From: Eucalyptus grandis
Taxonomy: Eukaryota > Streptophyta > Magnoliopsida > Myrtales > Myrtaceae
Length of the DNA stretch: 64,000 nt
Assembly: GCF_016545825.1 (NCBI RefSeq)
Contig: NC_052616.1
Location: forward strand, 35,702,192-35,766,191
Direction: 5' to 3'
Of this stretch, positions 12,901-25,700 are shown one piece after another (within the stretch, counting starts at the first letter, position 1; each line of letters starts with the position of its first letter). The notes beneath the pieces were generated by a model that did not search any database, had not been told where the DNA came from, and worked only from the letters and a program-made list of their open reading frames with translations. The position numbers and the translations under genes are program-made.

Positions 12901-15862
12901 GGCTGTGCAAATGATATATTTGGAGGCTGTGGCTCAATAGTCATTGCATTCAAGTACCTCTGAGGCATGCATTAGGTCAATTTCAGAACTTGCTTTTGTT
13001 GCTGATTTCCTATCTACTTAGCCCCACTTTGAAATTGTGACATCTGTCAATTGACAAGTATAGCTGACTATAAGTTTGTATGATTTCTTATGTTGATTGA
13101 TGATGGATGTGGTTTCATAGTATTTCTGTTTGTTGCCACACTTCTAATATTGTGACACATAACCATGAAATGAAATGGAGGTTTATGAAACTAATTTTCC
13201 ACCTTTTCTTTTCTTTTTTTTCCAAGTCTAAATCTAAGAAACTTGAGTTTCTAGAAGTGTCAAGAAGTTAATATTGTATATTTATTTCCTTCTTTGTTTC
13301 CTTTTGATTTTTTAAATCAATGTGATTTGTTAGACATTTCCTTATATTTATTTATCTTCCCTAAAAAATTAAGTGCTGCAAGTTAAGGTAACCATAGTTT
13401 TTTTTATTTCCCTTTCCCATTCCCCTCTGTTTCTTCATTTCTTCTTCCTTGCTTTTTTTCACTCTAGTGAGTTCTTTAATGTCTTTAGTGTTTTAAAAAA
13501 TGGTAAATATAACATCTTCAAAGAATTATGATATTTTTACTATGAAGAATTCATGCTTTCTGATATGCCATAGGCAATGTACTCAATAAAGAGATCTCTT
13601 TTCTTGTTTATTAGTTGCAATCATCTCTTCTTGCATACATGAGGGCATGTGCTTGCTAAATTGTGGTGTATGGCATGTGTTTCCAGTATTTAGCAAGTAT
13701 AGCTTCTTCAAAGAAATGTAATATTTTTACTGAGGAATTTCTGATATGCCATGGGCAATGTACTCGATAAAGAAATCTCGTTTCTTCTTTTTTAGTTGCA
13801 ATTGTCTCTTCTTGCATACATGAAGGCATGTGCTTGCTAAATTGTGGTGCATGGCATGTGTTTCCAGTATTTAGCAAGCATAGCTTTTTCAAAGAAATGT
13901 GATATTTTAACTGAGGAATTTCTGATATGCCATGGGCAATGTACTCATAAAGAAATCTCTTTTCTTGTTTATTAGTTGCAATTGTCTCTTCTTGCTTACA
14001 TGAGGGCATGTGCTTCCTAAATTGTGGTGTATGGCATGTGTTTCTAGTATGATTTTTTCATCTGTCTAATGCTGCCATGATCTGACATTTCATGTTTCCT
14101 AAGCTTGTTCAGAAGTCATCAATTTTTTACTCAGACTTTGCTGACATAAAAGTTAAAAACTGAGTGAAATAGGATTTGTTTCATTGTGATTGGAGCAGTG
14201 CATAGAGTAGCTAATCTAGATTACGGACAATGTCTTTCTGTTGAATTATTAGTTTTAAAAGAAGAAACTCGAGTATTGCTCTTAATAATGTGATTACAAG
14301 TGAAAAGTACTGTGGGAAACTTGAAGTAGCTCATCGCCTTTCTGAATATGACATCAAGCAAGAGGATGCTCCTTGCAGATAAAGGACCACCATGTGAAGC
14401 TCAAAAACTAGCCCTAAATATTGCACATTTTCATGATAGAGAGAATGAGACTGTCGTTAACGGGGAGCATGGTTCATATGCGACATTTGGAAGATGGAGC
14501 TGATTGAAACCCATCTTAGCCAGTATAAGCATACAAGTAATCCATAAATCTTCTCTCAATCAGATCACCAATGCCAATAACTCTATGAGAGAACTTGTCC
14601 ATCTGTATTAAAAGCCTTGAAGTATGCCCTGTTTACAGCGTGTTGTTTGATCTTGAAGGACATTAGGTTTAAGCCATGGCTGACCCAAACACACCTCTTT
14701 TAATCTGATGCAAGAAGTTTGCCAAGGCGTATAGCCTAGTTACTGCCAATTGATTTAAATGGAACACTTCAGAGTTAAATTGCTTGCCCGAATATTTGTT
14801 TTCTGCAGTTCAGACATGTCTTAAAGTTGATATGCTTAGGACCTAAATGTAAACTTCCTATGTTAAGCATATTTCTTTATCTCGCGAACTTGTTTTTGCT
14901 TGGATGATACCTTCTTTTGTAAAGTGCTTTGTCAATTAGTCCGCTAAATTATCTCTTGCGTGGTATTTGGACATGTTTTTCAAATAGAATCTCTTTTGGG
15001 TTTCAAGTTGATGAGCTAGGTCGAAATGCAGAATCATTAGAAATTGTTGGTTGCTTCCACAGAAATTTAATCTTTTTTCCCCTTTTCAAGTGTCTACTGA
15101 TTTATGAATGTTTCCAACTTTTTTCTTGTTTCTCTTGCAGTAATGGAAATTCTAGATCATATGCACCCAAGTATAGTTGATTCAGTGGAACAGTGTTCAG
15201 CCATATAATGGTTGCAAAGAATGGGTGTAGAATTTGCTCAGTAACAAAAGGTAGGAGTAATAGATGCCCAGTCTTCTTTTTTTTTTTTTTTTTGGCCAAT
15301 TTTCAGATGCCTTATTTATCAAATGTAGCTTTTTCCTCTAGACTGGGTATTCTTAGCCAGATTGTCATTTGAGAAATGGGACGTCATGTCCTTGGTTAAG
15401 GAAAAACACATAGTGCAGTATCTTAATAGCTAATCCATTTGTTAGACTCGTTGAGAGAAGTATCTTCTTGATCCTTATTGTGAATTACTAACATATATGG
15501 TTCTTGGTCAAGCAATTCTCCAATTTGAGCTCTTCAGTTGCATATATTTAAAAGGACTGATCTCACCTTAACCTTTTTAGGCTTCTAAGATAATTAGTAT
15601 GCTTTGGCAACTCATTACATACAGAAAATACGGCCTTGAAATATTTTGTCTAGGCAATTATAAAATGAATTTGTTTTCCTTCTCTGTTATATACAACCTT
15701 GTAACTTGAATGTCATTTCTTTCGCCATTTTCCCATCCTTTTCCATTCATTTGCTCTTTATGACATTGTACAGTCTATGATTTGTTTGAATATTGTAGAT
15801 AAATACCGAATACTAATATTTGGATTTCAGCTCCAAAGCCTCACAGGTCACGGGTTACCTAG
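9959..15862 (+). pseudogene. TAD2: TAD2-like tRNA adenosine deaminase, copy 2
   Basis: This is a decayed full-span TAD2 copy. Recognised parts are a first exon from ATG 9959 to 10040, the catalytic exon 12634-12791, exon 12881-12975, the first ~20 bases of the next exon at 15141, and a terminal exon 15831-15862 (PKPHRSRVT, stop). Lesions: about 4 extra bases in exon 1 shift the frame before LAFMQLAIDQ; the exons for the AKLAL..EVPVG and CVIVEDG regions are gone; the HAE zinc/catalytic motif reads YAE; 2 bases are missing in the YVTCEP region, giving TGA just before PCIMC; the acceptor before 12881 is CG instead of AG; a further stop lies in that exon; most of the FHCCGG exon is deleted near 15160. 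Function is not credible. Homology to copy 3 begins near 9660 and stops soon after the terminal exon. Confidence 0.85.
13509..14050 (+). repeat. 181-bp tandem repeat, about three units, in a TAD2 copy 2 intron
   Basis: The phrase ttagcaag(t/c)atagct recurs at 13690 and 13871, a period of 181 bases. Each unit carries gatatgccat(g)ggcaatgtac and cttgcatacatgagggcatg, and the first unit begins near 13509. Copies 1 (near 720-900) and 3 (near 53870-54050) hold the segment once, so the amplification is private to copy 2. Confidence 0.85.
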
Positions 15863-17929
15863 GCTTATTACTAGATATGTGTTCTTCTTCCGACCTTCCA
15901 GTAGGAGTCAGACTATACATCGTGTTACCACTTAGCAGAGTCCTATGATCACTTCTTATGGACTCGTTGAGAATGATTCTGATCTAGTCCATGCTACTGT
16001 GCCTTGGATGATCCACATCTCAGGGTCAGGCGCTGATGATTGGCCATTGAAGCCGGCCATTAGGAGACGTGATTTCCCTCAAATTCGCCGAAATTGTAAC
16101 CAGCAATTTGCGTATTATATCAGCTCTCACCCAAATCCTCAATCGATCAAGCGGCAAGTCCCTGGACACAAATCACAAATTCAAATTCCGTGAATCAGAA
16201 GAGAAAGTTGACCCCAAGCAAGTGATCGTTTATGTTCGTTGTATGATAAGTAAGAAGGATCAGAGGTTCCATGAGAACGACACACTGCACTTTCTTCACG
16301 GAAGCTAGATTCTTCGATGAATGCAAAAACTTGATCAGGGTGAGCAACGTGGGTGCAGGCGAGGCCAGCCTCACTAGCCGAGAATGAAGGTGGCCTCGGC
16401 CTTGCTAGCCATGAACAAGGCCATGGCCAACTTCACCCATGCCTACCTCCACCTTGCCCGCATCTGGGCAAGGCCGGGCAAGGGCTGCGACCTTTAAATG
16501 ACGACTGGCAAGGGCTTTGCAGCCCTCGCCTAGTGGCTGATCGGGTGCCGGCAACCCTTGCCAACCACATAGAACCAAAAAAAAGAAAAAGAAAATTAAA
16601 ATTAAAATTAATAAAAAATTAAAATTTTCAAAATAATATAAAAAAATTATGTGAAAATGTCTACGCTAGCATCGACCATCCTATGCCAGCCATGCTATGT
16701 GGGATGGCCGGCATCTATGTTAGTGATTTACGATCAGAATTGATCGAATGGATTCAATTGGCACAAATGCAAAATGTGTGGAACTAAATTAATCCAATTA
16801 GAAATTTTAGGATTGAATTAATTATGACTTTTTTGGTATTTTTCTCGGTCATTGAGTGAAAATTGAGATATCTTTTCAATATTTTCCCTTACTTTCTTCT
16901 CTTTTTGTCTATGTACCTTTTACTTTCTTTTAGTAATTACCTTGATCAACTTTATATTCTTATATAAGTTGCGAATCCTCAAAGTACATGACACAACATG
17001 AGGTATATTACTTAGACACAATAACATGACATAATTCTGACATATTATTGGCAAAATTCTTATATAAGTTGCAAATCCTCGAAGTACACGACACAACATG
17101 AGGTATATTATTTAGACACAATAACATGACATAATTCTGACATATTATTGGCAAAATTCTTTGTTTAGTATTAAGCATGTTCATGTAATTTTGTTTTGTG
17201 CTCAAATTTAACTTCTTATATACTATGCGCACGAGATGTAAATCTAACATGTGGTAATACATTTCTAGGCATAGAAAACCCTACTTATTTTTTTTTTTTT
17301 CTTCTGATTCTTTGTTGAAAAGATATCTTGATAAAAATGAACTTCCAAGTTGCAATGTGTCGAAGATGCTGGTCCATAACTTTTTTACTTGATTTCATGA
17401 GCTGTGATTATATTGTGCCAATGTCACGAGGTGTGCCTAGAATGGGGATATTCCAAATTGGGGAATTCAATTTAGGCCAGTGTTCGGAGTAATACACACA
17501 GGGCAAAAGGGGTAAGGGTCGTGACAATAATATGCAGCCACCACTGCAAGCCCGCAACCTGGCTAAGGGTGGCCACTTTGCATCATCTCTTTTTAGAAAT
17601 GCAAATATGCAACTCAATTTCATCTTTGCAAGGCATAAATGACTAAAATATCTTCCCTTGTACAAAAAGTCCGCCTAAAAACTCTGATCTCAAACCACCT
17701 ACTGAACCAAACTCAAATTAAGTTTTGCTATCACCCTCCACTGTTGCTACCGTCTTGTTAGAGAGGGAGAGGTCGGGCCTTCTTTGAATGTTGATTAATC
17801 TATCAAAACATTTCAAGCAGCTCTGTCGTTGTCATGATAAATCTCATAAAATGTACCGTGCAATTAGTAAAAACCAAAATCCCAGCTACAAGGAAAATTA
17901 TCCACCTTAAAATCCACCAAGAACACTAG
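15863..17929. other. Intergenic, repeat-derived
   Basis: No gene is supported. 16340-16570 is a GC-rich island with repeated gcaaggcc/gccttgcc words, followed at once by A-rich and AT-rich DNA and a stretch (aactaaattaatccaatt) typical of dispersed plant repeats. A poly-T tract lies at about 17288-17300. Confidence 0.45.
16958..17165. repeat. 100-bp tandem duplication
   Basis: Two nearly identical units begin with tcttatataagttgc at 16959 and 17059 and run to the words gacatattattggcaaaatt. They differ at only a few bases, so the duplication looks young. Confidence 0.85.
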
Positions 17930-17935
17930 CAGCAA

Positions 17936-18250
17936 CTAACCATGAACATTTCCTCCCAGCAACAAAAGTTGAATTCTCCATCTGTGGCAGGGATCAAGCT
18001 TAATAATTGCCAAGACTCTGCTGGTGTAGGGAGCAAAATCAACATGGACCACCTGATTCCTCTCCTCCCATAGAAAATACATTGCAGCATTCTGGCTCCA
18101 CTTTAACAATACCTCTTTCAAACTTCCTTTCTTTAAGATGCTTGAGAGCCCAAGCTAGTTCGCTACTGTCCACTCTCCTATTCCGTGATACATGCTGCCA
18201 AACTCTGGACTATGAAGGTCAAAATCATAATTCTGCTCTATATACCGTTG
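17936..18250 (-). mobile_element. LINE (non-LTR retrotransposon) ORF2 3' fragment
   Basis: The minus strand encodes VLLKWSQNAAMYFLWEERN followed by VLAIIKLD. This pattern (Trp-rich, xxIWxERN) is the end of the zf-RVT region at the C-terminus of plant LINE reverse transcriptases. Upstream on the minus strand the frame degrades, with an in-frame stop in the ALKHLK-like stretch. No reverse transcriptase core is present, so this is a dead 5'-truncated insertion. Confidence 0.55.
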
Positions 18251-20679
18251 GAGGTGTTTCGACTTAAGTTGCGAGAAAAAAACATAAAAGAAAGAAAATC
18301 CAATGATAAAGTACATCTGCCGAAGTTAAATTTTCAAAATGGAATGAAAACTCTCTTTTTTCTTCTCGTGTGAAAGTACTTATAAAATTAAATATAGTAC
18401 TTGTAAAAAATCACACATACTTTGGTCTTAATGCTTTTGGATTTCAAACCACTCAATCATCGCTCGCTATTTTTACGGACATATTATTAATCGACTTATT
18501 TTCCCTTGCAAAATTATAGATTGATTAATTAACACCAACATCCGTATCATGTTATATTGGTAAGTATGTGTGTGTGTATTTTGGTCAAAGGGACGAAAGA
18601 AAAATATGTGAGCCCTCCTCAATTCAGGACTCCCATTACACAACAAATAACCAGAAATTACATTACACATTTGTTCATCCTATAGAAGGTTTATAACCTA
18701 TTGAACATAGCCTCCAGTTGACAAAAGAAAATTTGCCGTGGAGACCTAAACCTGAATCATATATCACTCGAACTGGATTTTTGCCCCCAAGAACACCATG
18801 GGATTGTCAATTGTCGAACCGTAAAGGTTGTATTTTGCCCGATAACGTTTCACATATTTAACGCGTGGCAACAACAAGCTTCTCGCATTAGGTATTTTCC
18901 TCCAAACAAATGCTTTGTCAGCTTTGACTGCCCATGTATAGACGTTCAAGATGGGGTTGGTTTCGAACCCAAGCAATCCACGAAAAGATCGACTTCATCA
19001 ACGCATTACACACCGGGCTGAGCACCGGGCTGTGCCCGCCCTAAGCAGAAATGGTTTACCTTTCTTTTTTTTTTTCTTTTTTTTTTGAATTTAAAAAATA
19101 ATTTCTTTCAAATATTAGAAAAAGCCTTCGTTTGAGAGCTCGTGAGTGCTTTTATAAAGTTACAATACTCAAGTAATTAAATAAATAGTCATGACATTCT
19201 TGTGAAAGTAGTATGAAATTATGACACTCAAGTAGTTGATTGCAAGTTATCATACTAAAGTGAGCATCATATAAAAGTTACGACCCTTATAATACATTAT
19301 TACCTTGCAAATAGCCTTTTTGTTACGATTGACATTGATTTCGAGCCGGAAATTCCTCTAAATATGTTCTTCTTTGTAAAGCTTGCCCATAGTTGCTTAG
19401 GGCTTTTCAAGGGTAGGGGAATCATCTTGGGAAGTGTCTTTGCGGGTACTAGCTTCTAACGTTCATTCCTACAATTCCTCATAATCGATGAGTAGCTGTG
19501 TCTTGTTGAAGTCAAATTTGATTGATTACAAAGGTCGAGCTGGCGTGTAAATGTTGTTATCACAATATTCATTGAATGAGTTCCACAGCTATCGTAAGGT
19601 GAAATCAAGATTTTATGGGAATTATTTGACACAATTATTATTATTGTTGTTTTTGTTCTCCATTTTAATACTTAGAACGTGACTAAATCCTTGTAAGGAG
19701 AAGGAAATAAACGAAATTAACAAACGGTCGTAGAGACAAAAAGCGTTTGAAATTAATATATGAGTAAAGGTTGAAAAATGAGAGAAATGGGTCAACTGAT
19801 TACTAATTGGTGATCATTAGTGACCGAACGATCACTTACAAATACATATAATTTAAATTATGGCCCAACGGTCGGCTGTTAGGCCGAATTGGTCACTAAA
19901 GTGATTTTTGGGGCCGAGGCCTCAAAAGTTCCCCATAGTTGGGCCCCATTATTGGATTTGGCCTCCAAGGCTGGATCGAAAAATGAGAATTGGGCCAAGG
20001 CCAGCCCATTAGAATCCATGGGCCTAAATCGGCCCAAGCCCAAAACGTTGCACGATCTGCTACCAAGCAGGCCGAGCCTAGGCACGATCCTGTTTCTGGC
20101 CCAAGTGGGCTGGGTCGCGCCTTGCTAACACCACATCCTCTTGAGCGTGCATGCTATATTCCAAGAGAAAAGACTCTACTGGGGATAAAAGGAAGAAACT
20201 CAGACAACATCCAACATTTAAAACCACTCAATTGAAGAAACTCAGCGCTGTATCCATCCTGATATCCAACAAAATATCAACTCTATTTTATCAGGATTCA
20301 ATTTCAATATTGAGAATTGCTTTAAGGAAAATAATATAAAGATTCGTTATAAAAAAATGACATCATCTCATTATCTAGAAAAAGAATACATGTTTAAATG
20401 TATACCCAAATAAGATATGTAAATTTCTAATGATTTATTGAAATCTCCAAGAATTCACCATTCAGTATATTTTTTATAAAAATATCTAATTGAAGTCCTT
20501 GAAGAAGCTTTTGAAGAAGCTCTCCAGGCCACTAATCGAACTAAGAGAGAGAGAGTGAGTAGTAGCGATTCAAGCTTTACTCCACATGACAAATTGCAAC
20601 CGTCAAATTTATGCTCCTCAAAACAGCAAGCAAAAAATCTCAATTTATTGAATAAAATGCCTTCGTTACATCGGCCCTG
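18251..20679. other. Intergenic, no gene supported
   Basis: AT-rich DNA with a short (GT)n at about 18568-18576 and mixed T tracts at 19063-19085. A minus-strand 70-codon frame at 18764-18976 looks protein-like in composition, but I cannot assign it to a family. 19880-20130 is rich in the word ggccca on both strands. Confidence 0.4.
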
Positions 20680-20682
20680 ATC

Positions 20683-22773
20683 GTGGTCTTCATTACATCG
20701 ACAGTTTTAAAAGTTCACGAGATGATGTCTCGCGTCCTGCCCACAGGGACAACAGGAGTAGATAAGCTGGTCATTGTTATGATCAGATTTCGTGCCATCT
20801 TTTTGAAATCTCGGATGCTCCTGCATGCATTCATTCCCTTCTTCATGGCTTGGTTCATCCGAAACCTACACCCAACTTTCCAAGCGCTTCTTTAAATGCG
20901 CGAGTCATGCAACTCGTGACAATCCCGCGGTCTCTGCACACCTTAAGGACGAAAAGCCAGATGAAACTCCAGAGGTACTGGACATATTTCAATGCCCAGA
21001 TGTTCGTTTGTTCACGAAGATGATCGTGGGTTGCAAGCAAACTGGCCGCCTTGATGACGCCCTGAAACTGTTCTATGAAATGCCCGTGAGAGATGCAATT
21101 TGCTAGAACACGATGGTCAAAGGCTGCTTAGACTGCGGGGACTTGATGACCGTGGAAGAGCTTTTCGATTGAATGCCCGAACCAAGTGTTGTTTCGTGGA
21201 CGACGATGATAGATGCGTCCTTTCGATTTGGACAGGTCGAGTGGGCAGAGGTATTTTTTAAACAGATGCCCATAAGAGATCTCGCTGCGTGGAATGTGAT
21301 GGTTCATGGGTGTTGTGAGGATGTGAGGATGGACAATGTTGTGAAGGTGTTTGAGCAAATGCCTTCTTGAAATGTCATTTCATGGACTTCAATGAATGGC
21401 CGGCTTGACCAAAATGGTAAGAGTGAAGACGCTTTAATTGTTTTGAGAGAATGTTCAAGTTTTGGTGTTGTACCAAGTACTTTAACATGTGCATTGAGTG
21501 CCTGTGCAAATGCATTGTCTTTTCCTCTTGGTGTGCAGATTTATGGTCACGTTTTCAAGTCAGGATTCTGCCTTAGCATATTTTATGTAGTTCTGTCATC
21601 ACGTTCTATGCTTACTGCAAGCGAATTGAGAAAGCAACCCAAAGGTGTTCAGTGACAGGATGAGAACAAGTGTTCTTCCTAATCAATCTTCTTTTGTAAG
21701 TGCTTTAAATTCTTGCATTGTAGTTTAGAGTCTCCGATCGAGGTAAGGAGGTCCATGCATCAGCTGTAAAACTGAAATTGGGAAGTAATGTTTTTGTTGG
21801 CAATTCTCTTATAGTCATGTATAATAAGTGTGGAGTGCTTGATAATGCTGTTGCAATGCTCAAAAGACTCAGGGAGAAGAACATTATCACCTAGAATGCC
21901 ATTGTTTGCAGGTGGGCACAAGATGGCCAAGGGATGTGGGGCTATGGAGTTATTTAGCCAAATGATAAGCAAATAAGTAGAACCATATAAGATCATACTG
22001 ATAGGACTTCTTTCTTCTAGTTGTCATTCTGGGTTGTTACAAAAGGGGAGATGCTTGTTCAGATAATTTAGTGAGAACACTTTCCATTCACAAGCATCAT
22101 GCTTGCATGGTGGATGTGCTAAGCAGAGGATCTTGTAAGAAACATGCTCCTTAAAACTAACTCCATTGCATGGCTTGTTTGGCTTAGCTCTTGCAAGATG
22201 CATTCTAACCTAGATTTGGCAGAAAAAACTGCAAACTATATTCTTGATTTAGAACCACGTTGTAGTGTTGCTTATGTTTTACTATCAACTTTTATGCTTC
22301 TACTAATAGTAGGGTGATGTCTCAAGATTAAGAGTGATTATGAGGGATAGAGGGCTTGTGAAGCAACCGGGTAAGCAGTCGGGTTACTATAAAGAGGCAA
22401 AAGCATTTATTTCATTCTGGTGATAAATCTCATCCTTTGCGTGAGAGCATCTATTGGAAGCTGGATTGGTTAAAAATGAAGTTGAAGGAATTGGGTTATG
22501 TTCCGGATAATAGATTCTCTCTCCATGACATTAAAGACAAACAGAAGGAAGAGTCATTATTTTACCATAGTGAAAGGCTTGCTGTTCCATTTGCATTGAT
22601 TAGTACTGTCGAGGATAGTGTGGTAACTGTAATGAGAATCCTCGCATCTGTGGGGATTGTCATTCTGCAAGTTTACTTATTGCAAAGATTGTTAATCGCG
22701 AGATTATTGTGAGAAATTCTGGTCGCTTTCATCACTTTAGGGGTGGCATTTGCTCTTGTGGGGATTATTAGTA
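20683..22773 (+). pseudogene. PPR-DYW protein pseudogene, copy 2
   Basis: This is a PLS-class pentatricopeptide repeat protein of the DYW type; such proteins edit C to U in organelle transcripts. From about 20985 repeat units are readable: PDVRLFTKMIVGCKQTGRLD, MPEPSVVSWTTMIDASFRFG, MPIRDLAAWNVMVHG, ISWTSMNGRLDQNGKSEDAL, then the LLQKGRCL E region near 22030. A DYW domain follows at 22437-22773 with [41 protein letters not shown] and [15 protein letters not shown]. The last codon of the DYW triad is TAG instead of TGG. Many other in-frame stops (near 21103, 21171, 21368, 21653, 21891) and a frame change before the CGDCH motif make it non-functional. The start is not recognisable; 20683 is only the left limit of the open stretch. 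Confidence 0.85.
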
Positions 22774-22779
22774 CCAAGG

Positions 22780-25700
22780 GCATGAGGTTATTTCTTCTGT
22801 AATGAACCTGCAAGCATCCTGAAATTGCTCATCATGTTAAGCATTGATGAGAGTGGAGCACATACACAAGCACTAATTTTATATGGGCTTATTTATATTG
22901 TTGACGTAATAGACAATGAATTCATGTGGAATCCATGGCTTTTTTGTCAGCGTTGGTTTAGTTTAGGAGGCTAAAGGAGTCCAAGTATTTCGAAATCCAT
23001 GTAGGGATCTTTGTTCAGAAGTGAGTATTTATTACTTTGCTTATGGCCTTTACGCAAAAAGAAACTATTCATACGTAAGATATCCCCACAGAATTAAATC
23101 AAGTGAGAAAACCCAGAGCCTTGAAAGTAGCTACTTTTAATCTCTCTTTAGCAGAGAGATGGAAATTAGGGCATACAGGGAGAAGAAAGTACTGCCTAGT
23201 AAAAGAAAAGAAACCCACCCAAACAGAAGAAAGGTACCTGCCCTGCCTCCTCTTTTCTGATTTGCAATAGTTGTTCCTTTCCTGTAAAGTCCCATTAACT
23301 CTTCTCCTCAACCCCTCTATTAACATTCTCTCTGTCTCTATTAACAAAAGCTTCTTCATCTCTGGATGGAAATCAACTTCACCTAATGTTCTCTCACAAT
23401 TTTGCTGGATCTCTTCAACAAATCGACAGTACCAAGTGAGTTTAGTTTACTTGTAGTGCCAAAATTAGTACTCTCATGTTCTTTGTCTTGTTCAAGTTGA
23501 GCAGATGTTAGTGATAGAAACTCGTAGTTGTAAAAGCACAATAAAATCCCAATGGACTACCACATTTGACTCAGTTATCAATGCTTGCTTATCTATGGCA
23601 CGAAAAGTGGAAACTATTTCTTTAAATAGGGATTAGTCAACTCTTCATTTTGCAGTTTTCACTATCCTAAAAGGTCTGTCTCCCTGAGATTTTTTTTTTT
23701 TTTTGGTTTCCTATGGATAAATTTGTGTTGTGTGAGGTTTAATTCGATAATTTTTGTGCTATATATTTTCTCACATCCTGTTAAGATGTGGCTCAAGCTC
23801 CTAATTGCCCGAGTCTTCCTGACCACAATGGAGAACCAGTCTTGTTCATGCTGAGATGAATTTCACAATATCTCTGCCAGTAAAATACTGGCACTATCTT
23901 GTGGGATTCCTTTTCCTATGGATGGAAGTTGGATTTGAGAGTGCATTTTAATTCATGGTTAAAGAACCATACTTGAATTAAGTTTGCTTGTTGGAGGTTT
24001 CAGGTTGTGCCACCAATTTTAACACTATTCCCAATTGGAAGTTGCACTTGGCAGTAAATTTGAAGCTGTCATGAATTGAAGATAAAATATCACTGTGTTT
24101 GTTGGATTGTTCATGTTCTTTTGCCACCTTAAACTTGCATATCATCTCAAAAGGGACTGGATAGTTTTCTCCCAAATGTCTACATTGACTGGTTAAACTT
24201 TTCTTCTTCTGTTTTACTAGGTACCTACAATGCTACTCGAAACACTCCTTGTCCTTGAGTTAATTTTTCATCTTGCTGTTATGAATACAAGCATTACCTC
24301 ATTCTTGTCTTTTTTCAAGAACTAGTTTTTTTCAAGGATAGAGGTATAAGCTTTGAAGAACTCTGTTTCGACATTTGGTTAAAAATGTTGTGATTTTTTA
24401 CTATTAGAAACTATTGTTGTCATATGTAGGTTAAGGCATAGTTCTCTCATTTGGGTGCATGTGAGTATGATTGATATCCAAGAGGTCTAGACTTGTTATT
24501 CTTTAGTTAGTGTCACGTTGTAATCTGATACACAATTAAGCTTTCTTAATTGATGATTATAAGCCAGAATATAGGTATGACTTTGTGATTTCTTTCTTCG
24601 CTCCACATGACCCAAAAATTATAATGGTTACCTTCAGAAAATAGTCACATAGATGTATCTCCTATCTTTTGCACTGTGGAGATGATAAAAGAGGTTTCAT
24701 TGGAGAGTTATTTGGTTATTGTAATTCACAGCCTTTCCCTCTGCAATAAATAGGAAGAGAAGCATGTTAATTTGCAGCTTTTTGAAGTACATGTAGAAGA
24801 TTTTCATTAGGAGATGCAATAACCTTGGTTGTGTCTGTGGCTGATGTTCTCTATTATATGTTTTATACTGTTAACTTTCTTTTATTATTGTTCCCCGAAT
24901 TCGTGAAAGTGTATCTCTCTTGACATTACTTTTGCATATATACCTTATGTACTTTTGCCTTTAGGTCTGAATCACAGCGACAGTCGCCCTTGAGAAACGG
25001 AGGCACAGACAAGTGCTGCTTGAGAGTTTCACCGAATATCTCCCATGTGAGTTCTCTTACTTGACGCAAAACTGCCAGTTGGGAAAGCTGCATATGAAAG
25101 AATGATTCACTATGGGCGCGAGAGAACACACGATCTTTGTGAGCACAAGAAGAGTAGTCTTCAACTCTTCATTGTTTTCAACCTGCTTTTGGTTTCCTTG
25201 AATATGTATTACAATGGTCGATAAATTAATAGGAGCCAGTTGACATTGGAAAGTAAATGTAAGTAACAATTTGGAAGAATTTTTTTTTTTCACTATATGA
25301 TTATATTTTAGGTGTAATAACACTGCAAATAGTTGAAACTTTTGTTTATTTTATAATCCAGTGTCTCAACTTTTCTTTTGTTCAATTGAGTACTGGAACT
25401 TTCAAAATATAGCTCAATGTGGTCCTTTCGTTAAATAATGTGCCATGTCATGTTTTTTTTAAGCTAACGTGACTTATTTCCTCAGCAATATGGTGCATGT
25501 CGCTAAATAGAAGACAATCGACAAATGGAGTATCACCATGTGTGAGGACACAAGCTAGAAGGCCCATGCCATGAGGGCATAAGTTGACATTAAGCCCACA
25601 ACGAAAATGTTAGGGGTTGATCAGGTGAGACCATTTTTAACTTAACTCGATCAGAGCATACTAAGTCAAAACTCTCTAAATTATTTCAAATAAATTGTGT

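Noticed and set aside
18764..18976. Minus-strand 70-codon frame with KADKAFVWRKIPNARSLLLP
   Set aside because: Looks protein-like, but I cannot tie it to a family, and the frame upstream is broken by stops.
24966..25065. Possible exon with ALEKRRHRQVLLESFTEYLP between an ag and a gtgagt
   Set aside because: A single isolated stretch without neighbouring exons or a family I can name; too weak to annotate.
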